Assembly: GCA_028554795.2 (NCBI GenBank)
Contig: JAPYKE020000568.1
Coordinates: 36,395 to 100,394, forward strand
Source of the DNA: Sinohyriopsis cumingii
Lineage: Eukaryota > Mollusca > Bivalvia > Unionida > Unionidae
Direction: 5' to 3'
DNA length: 64,000 nt
The position numbers were made by a program, and so were the translations under genes. The notes beneath the pieces are model-generated. The model ran no database searches, was not told the origin of the DNA, and worked only from the letters and a program-made list of their open reading frames with translations. Of the stretch, positions 63,661 through 64,000 are shown one piece after another. Each line of letters begins with the position of its first letter. Positions within the stretch are counted from its first letter, which is position 1.

Positions 63661-64000
63661 AATACGAATGTTCTACAGAAGTTTTCTTATCAGGGACTAA
63701 CGTTCTAACTTGTACATACGGTATTAGGATTAAATGAATATAGTTTAATGGCTTGCAAAAAATAATACTTCTTAATTTTTCTTATCTAATCTATCTTATC
63801 TATCATGCTCATTTTCATGATATATTTGTTCTTAGAAAATTCCGTGCATTTTTAAAACTATATCCAGAATGATCAAATGGTATATTTTTCCTCACGCCAC
63901 TTGACTGAGTCAATTGATCGGACATGCAGTCAGTCATATGCGGTGATGTCAGATAGTGAAACATCGTCTTGTGATTAGAATTCGTACGCAAGTAACTGAA

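Overview
The window is AT-rich, intron-bearing animal DNA. It has GT/AG introns of 0.4-1.4 kb, long (TA)n, (CA)n and (CATA)n microsatellites, tRNA-derived SINEs of a kind I know from lophotrochozoans, Ty3/Gypsy remnants, and an intact DDE-type DNA transposon. The best guess is a marine lophotrochozoan (annelid or mollusc). I cannot name the species.

The main content is a small array of one gene family with five coding exons. It encodes a secreted precursor: signal peptide, acidic helical linker, a domain that reads as BRICHOS, two dibasic (KR) sites, and a C-terminal peptide of 25 residues with six cysteines and four tryptophans. There are four copies. Copy A (+ strand, about 1.95-5.68 kb) is broken by a stop, two lost donors, a truncated exon 2 and a frameshift. 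Copy B (- strand, 12.5-12.6 kb) is a single surviving exon with a stop. Copy C (- strand, 29.09-33.38 kb) is intact and predicts 215 aa. Copy D (- strand, 50.82-56.65 kb) lacks exon 1 and has a frameshift and a stop inside the peptide. Copy C is therefore the only plausible functional gene. BRICHOS precursors of annelid antimicrobial peptides (arenicin, alvinellacin, nicomicin, capitellacin) share this layout, but I do not recognise this peptide or its cysteine spacing.

The array sits in a segmental duplication. Three direct units begin near 7.93, 19.93 and 40.83 kb. Each has the order Q (SINE core between CATA and TATG arrays), R and/or S (Gypsy debris, - strand), gene copy (- strand), and T (a doubled block with a degenerate reading frame). 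The third unit ends near 57.1 kb. A further gene-bearing segment (about 0.1-7.93 kb) is inverted and carries copy A.

Younger insertions lie inside copy D: a 2.4-kb transposon with terminal inverted repeats and a 562-aa transposase (54,117-56,516, 3-bp TSD, empty site visible in copy C), and a SINE with a 12-bp TSD (53,128-53,381). From 57.1 to 64 kb the sequence is mostly unique. It holds a frameshifted coiled-coil fragment, one candidate exon, two adjacent stem-loops, a degenerate tandem repeat of about 21 bp, and a short six-cysteine reading frame.
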